Assembly (NCBI RefSeq): GCF_020554865.1
Contig: NZ_JAJCIC010000013.1
Coordinates: 1-64,000, forward strand
Source of the DNA: Lacrimispora sp. 210928-DFI.3.58
Lineage (GTDB): Bacteria; Bacillota; Clostridia; Lachnospirales; Lachnospiraceae
DNA: 64,000 bases
Direction: 5' to 3'
Part shown: positions 61,065 to 64,000 of the stretch, one piece after another
Layout: each line of letters starts with the position of its first letter
How positions within the stretch are numbered: position 1 is the stretch's first letter
Notes under the pieces: model-generated
Told to the model about the DNA's origin: nothing
The model's database searches: none
What the model saw: the letters and a program-made list of their open reading frames with translations, nothing else
Translations under genes and position numbers: made by a program

Positions 61065-62465
61065 ATGGCAAAAAAGAAAAGTAAAATTGTCCGTTACAGA
61101 AGACCCTTAAATATCAATGTGGGTATGATCATTTTTGCGATCATTTTCATATACCTTGTATTCAGCGTATCCACTTATTTGAAGCGGGATAAAATACAAT
61201 TTTATGAGGTTGTAGAGGGCGGAATCGTAAATAATAAGATTTATACGGGACTGATCCTGCGGGAAGAGCAGATAAAAAATGCAGACCACTCCGGCTACAT
61301 CAATTACTACTTACGGGAAGGCAAGCGTGCTTCTGTGGGAACCAGGATCTACTCCCTGGATGAAACAGGAAATCTGGAAAACCTTCTGAAGGAAAATGCA
61401 GAGGAGGGACAGGCCCTTTCTGACGAAAGCCTGGCTGATCTGCGCAAGCAGCTGACCTCCACTGTGCTCTCCTTAAGCGGCCGCAATTTTTACAGCATTT
61501 ACGATGCCAGATATTCTCTGGAGGCCGCTGTGATGGAGTATTCCAGCTTCAGCACGTTGGATCAGCTGGACCGCCTGGCCCAGGAGTCAAAGGCTGTGTT
61601 TGAGCAGATACGCTCCGATGTGTCCGGTGTAGTATCCTACAGCTTTGATTCCTATGAATCCATGACACCCTCCGATGTGGATGCCTCCTGCTTTGCCCTG
61701 ACCGGTTACACAAAGACCATGAACAAGTCAGGAAAGCTCATTGAGAGCGGAAGCCCTGCCTACAAGATCGTGACCTCGGAGAACTGGTCCGTGCTTTTTC
61801 CTATCAAGGAGGAAGATGAAAGCCTCTACAGGGATAAAAGCTCCCTGACGGTCCAGTTCCGCGATGATTCCCTGAAGGTTTCCTGTCCCTTTTCCGTCAT
61901 AACAGGAAAGGACGGAGGCGCATACGGAAAGCTGGACTTTAAAAAATATATGGAGCAGTTTATTTCCGACCGCTTTGTGGAGTTTGAAGTGCTGTTAGAC
62001 AAGGCGGATGGCCTGAAGATCCCTGCAAGCGCTGTCACAGACAAAAACTTTTTCCTCATACCGGTGGAATATATGGGACAGGGCGGAGATTCCTCTGATC
62101 CGGGCTTTTACAAGGAGGTATACGGCGAAGGAGGAACTCCCTCCATTGAGTTTATTCCCACCACTCTTTATTACAGCGATGAGGAATTTTATTACATTGA
62201 TACCTCCGGTGAGGAAGGCTTTGCAGCCGGGGATTACATTGTGCGTCCGGAGTCCACGGAGCGCTATCAGATCGGGCGTACAGCGTCCTTAAAGGGCGTT
62301 TACAACATTAATAAGGGATATACCATCTTTAAACAGATCGATATCCTGGATTCCAACAGTGAGTACTATACTGTGCGGAAGGGCGCAAGCTACAGCCTTT
62401 CTGTCTATGATCATATTGTGCTGGACGCTTCCATGGTGGAGGAGGGCCAGCTGTTATATCAATAA
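61065..62465 (+). CDS. HlyD-like membrane-anchored protein
   Basis: This 466-residue protein has one N-terminal membrane helix (MIIFAIIFIYLVFSVSTYL) after a basic start, then a lipoyl/barrel-like part (YTGLILREEQIKNADHSGYI, EGKRASVGTRIYSLDE), a helical stretch, and a beta-rich C-terminal part. This is the HlyD/membrane-fusion topology, but no inner-membrane transporter is beside it. It lies upstream of yggS and sepF, as in other Lachnospiraceae, which suggests an envelope or division link. GGGAGTATCC is a modest ribosome site. Confidence 0.75.
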   Translation: MAKKKSKIVRYRRPLNINVGMIIFAIIFIYLVFSVSTYLKRDKIQFYEVVEGGIVNNKIYTGLILREEQIKNADHSGYINYYLREGKRASVGTRIYSLDETGNLENLLKENAEEGQALSDESLADLRKQLTSTVLSLSGRNFYSIYDARYSLEAAVMEYSSFSTLDQLDRLAQESKAVFEQIRSDVSGVVSYSFDSYESMTPSDVDASCFALTGYTKTMNKSGKLIESGSPAYKIVTSENWSVLFPIKEEDESLYRDKSSLTVQFRDDSLKVSCPFSVITGKDGGAYGKLDFKKYMEQFISDRFVEFEVLLDKADGLKIPASAVTDKNFFLIPVEYMGQGGDSSDPGFYKEVYGEGGTPSIEFIPTTLYYSDEEFYYIDTSGEEGFAAGDYIVRPESTERYQIGRTASLKGVYNINKGYTIFKQIDILDSNSEYYTVRKGASYSLSVYDHIVLDASMVEEGQLLYQ

Positions 62466-62470
62466 ACATA

Positions 62471-62509
62471 CATGCCGCCTATCCGGCAGCAGGACTTTTG
62501 CAGAAAAAG
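62471..62509 (+). repeat. Short pre-RBS repeat, copy 1 (before yggS)
   Basis: A 39-base unit containing TGCCGCCTATCCGGCA, a small hairpin, then GCAGGACTTTT, ends right at the yggS ribosome site. It is matched with about three changes at 63926-63964 before the next start codon of the cluster. Confidence 0.6.
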
Positions 62510-62520
62510 GAGGATATATT

Positions 62521-63201
62521 ATGGTAAAGGAACAATTAAGGGAAGTACAGAAGAACATAGAGCAGGCCTGCATCCGCGCAGGGAGAAAGCCGGAGGAGGT
62601 CACCCTGATCGCGGTCAGCAAGACGAAGCCCGTTCCCATGCTGGAGGAGGCCTATGAGGGCGGAGCCAGGGATTTCGGGGAGAACAAGGTCCAGGAAATC
62701 GTTGCAAAAAAGCCGCAGCTGCCTGAGGATATCCGCTGGCACATGATCGGCCACCTGCAGCGCAACAAAGTTCACCAGGTTGTGGGAAAAGCTGTGCTCA
62801 TCCATTCTGTTGATTCCCTGCGTCTGGCTGAACAGATCGAGACAGAAGCAGCAAAGAAGGATACGGACGTTGATATCCTTCTGGAGGTCAATGTAGCCAG
62901 GGAGGAGAGCAAGTACGGATTCTTCCTGGAAGAGGTGGAGGACGCCATTATGACCATCAAGGACTTCCCCCATGTCCATATTAAGGGTTTGATGACAATT
63001 GCGCCTTTTGTAGAGAATCCAGAAGAAAATCGAGAAGTTTTTAAAAAATTATATGAATTTGCTGTTGACATAGGTAAGAAAAACATTGATAATGTTACTA
63101 TGGCTGTGTTATCAATGGGAATGACTGGGGATTATGAGGTAGCCATTGAGGAAGGCGCAACCATGGTGAGAGTCGGCACCGGTATTTTTGGTGCACGATA
63201 A
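62521..63201 (+). CDS. YggS/YlmE-type PLP homeostasis protein
   Basis: This single-domain PLP-binding protein keeps free pyridoxal phosphate balanced. The PLP lysine is in LIAVSKTKPVPM. DFGENKVQEIVAK, WHMIGHLQRNKV and SMGMTGDYEVAIEEGATMVRVGTGIFG are all family marks. The ATG at 62521 has AAGGAGG upstream, giving 226 residues. It is the ylmE equivalent, directly before sepF (ylmF). Confidence 0.94.
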   Translation: MVKEQLREVQKNIEQACIRAGRKPEEVTLIAVSKTKPVPMLEEAYEGGARDFGENKVQEIVAKKPQLPEDIRWHMIGHLQRNKVHQVVGKAVLIHSVDSLRLAEQIETEAAKKDTDVDILLEVNVAREESKYGFFLEEVEDAIMTIKDFPHVHIKGLMTIAPFVENPEENREVFKKLYEFAVDIGKKNIDNVTMAVLSMGMTGDYEVAIEEGATMVRVGTGIFGAR

Positions 63202-63245
63202 GGTGCCGCAGCAAGGCACTTCATATAGAGATGGGAGAGAGTAAA

Positions 63246-63758
63246 ATGAGTCTGTTAGGTAAGTTAATGGATACCATGAGATTAAGCCCTGATGAGGACG
63301 AAGATGACTACTACCTGGATGATGACTTTGAAGAGGAAGCACCGCGCAAGGGCCTGTTCTCAAAGAAGAGCAGTGGGGATTATGAGGAGGATGAAGAGCA
63401 GGAGAAGCCAAGATTCCTGGGAAGATCCACTCCAAAGGTAGTTCCTATGCGCAGGAGCATGGAAGTTACTATGATCAAGCCCACATCCATGGAAGATTCC
63501 AGAGACATCTGCGATTACCTGCTTGCAGGGAAGGCAGTGGTACTTAACATGGAAGGTATACATACAGAAGTAGCGCAGAGGATCATTGATTTCACGTCAG
63601 GGGCCACCTATTCTATGAATGGCAACCTGCAGAAGATATCCAATTTCATTTTCATTGCAACTCCTGATTCCGTAGAGCTATCCGGTGATTTCCAGGATAT
63701 CCTGGCGGCAGGCGGAGCAATGGGTATGGATGTATCAGGGCTTAATATCCGTCTGTAG
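63246..63758 (+). CDS. sepF: Cell division protein SepF
   Basis: SepF bundles FtsZ and tethers it to the membrane. The N-terminal MSLLGKLMDTMRL is the amphipathic membrane helix. A long acidic linker follows (about 18-70), then the SepF domain (VTMIKPTSMEDSRDICDYLL, GKAVVLNMEGIHTEVAQRII and SNFIFIATP). I use the ATG at 63246, with GGGAGAG upstream, giving 170 residues. It sits after yggS, as in the ylm cluster. Confidence 0.95.
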   Translation: MSLLGKLMDTMRLSPDEDEDDYYLDDDFEEEAPRKGLFSKKSSGDYEEDEEQEKPRFLGRSTPKVVPMRRSMEVTMIKPTSMEDSRDICDYLLAGKAVVLNMEGIHTEVAQRIIDFTSGATYSMNGNLQKISNFIFIATPDSVELSGDFQDILAAGGAMGMDVSGLNIRL

Positions 63759-63809
63759 GGGACATGCCTTCTGTGAGAAGAGATGGATCCAAAAGGGAGA
63801 ACATACATG

Positions 63810-63832
63810 CGGCAGACCTCAAAAGTCTGCCG
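63810..63832 (+). terminator. Hairpin after sepF
   Basis: CGGCAGAC (63810-63817) pairs with GTCTGCCG (63825-63832), followed by ATTTGTTGTT. A further CGCCCG/CGGGCG pair spans about 63860-63906. Confidence 0.6.
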
Positions 63833-63925
63833 ATTTGTTGTTACATAGGAAACCCACATACGCCCGGCATCGGACGCGCCACAGCACCATGAAAGTCCGG
63901 CGGGCGCATTTGGCATCCCTGAACG

Positions 63926-63964
63926 CATGCCGCCTATCCGGCGGCAGGACTTTTACAGGAAAAG
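63926..63964 (+). repeat. Short pre-RBS repeat, copy 2 (after sepF)
   Basis: This is the same unit as 62471-62509: CATGCCGCCTATCCGGC then GGCAGGACTTTT, with about three differences. It again ends just before a ribosome site and start codon. Confidence 0.6.
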
Positions 63965-63976
63965 AATGGAGAGAAC

Positions 63977-64000
63977 ATGATGGAAAACCGGTTGACTGTT
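63977..64000 (+). CDS. Start of a gene cut by the window end
   Basis: ATG at 63977 or 63980 follows ATGGAGAGAAC, which includes a GGAGAG ribosome site. Only MMENRLTV is visible, so the product cannot be named. In ylm clusters an S4-domain (YlmH), DivIVA or LspA gene often follows sepF. Confidence 0.5.

Noticed and set aside
1..64000. CRISPR arrays, tRNA or rRNA genes, transposases, prophage genes
   Set aside because: I scanned for regularly spaced repeats, tRNA acceptor/anticodon patterns, rRNA blocks and transposase or phage motifs in the translations and found none. Small tRNAs could be missed by eye, but no gap showed a cloverleaf.

Overview
The window reads as a stretch of chromosome from an anaerobic Firmicute of the class Clostridia, most likely the family Lachnospiraceae. 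The evidence is gene content and order (plsX-acpP-rnc-smc-ftsY, ylxM-ffh-rpsP-khpA-rimM, mreCD-PBP2-minCDE-rodA-mgsA, HlyD-like-yggS-sepF), strong AGGAGG ribosome sites, and use of GTG and TTG starts. By eye the base composition is near 50% GC, except for a visibly AT-richer left end. Almost everything is on the + strand. The placement is inferred from memory of these families; no database was searched.

Layout. 0-3.4 kb: an AT-rich operon of a class V aminotransferase, a dicarboxylate/amino acid symporter and an aspartate dehydrogenase-like enzyme. 3.5-6.4 kb: a D-lactate dehydrogenase, then a retron made of a foldable msr-msd-like RNA and a reverse transcriptase with both retron hallmark motifs, followed by a small Cys-rich C-GCAxxG-C-C protein. 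6.5-13.2 kb: fatty acid/phospholipid genes, RNase III, SMC and FtsY. 13.2-20.4 kb: a palindromic element, threonine deaminase, a ClC-type (possibly fluoride) transporter, an Amt-PII fusion and a YARHG lipoprotein. 20.4-22.1 kb (minus strand): DUF3795 and an unusual single-chain HxlR plus ECF sigma factor. 22.4-32.2 kb: PopT-like lipid carrier translocase, a D,D-carboxypeptidase, siroheme/tetrapyrrole genes, CstA, and a MocR regulator divergent from a LysE exporter. 32.2-38.1 kb: a long hairpin repeat followed by a Wadjet-like JetABC set without a JetD nuclease. 38.2-50.8 kb: siroheme-dependent nitrite/sulfite reductase, citrate synthase, an SseB-like protein, the SRP/ribosome operon, mutL-miaA, a second copy of the long hairpin repeat, and a YnbB-like PLP enzyme. 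50.8-64 kb: RadC, cell shape and division genes, a second D,D-carboxypeptidase, a small P-loop protein, an HlyD-like protein, YggS and SepF.

How the parts fit. Precorrin-2 dehydrogenase, HemC and CobA-HemD make precursors of siroheme, which the reductase at 38 kb needs. MreC, MreD, PBP2, RodA and MinCDE form one cell-shape/division block, and PopT and the two carboxypeptidases serve the same wall pathway. SMC and FtsY/Ffh/YlxM cover chromosome and membrane targeting. The parts most worth following are the retron and its candidate partner gene, the paired hairpin repeats whose arms covary between copies, the JetABC set lacking JetD, and the HxlR-sigma fusion. No rRNA, tRNA, CRISPR array, IS transposase or phage gene was seen.
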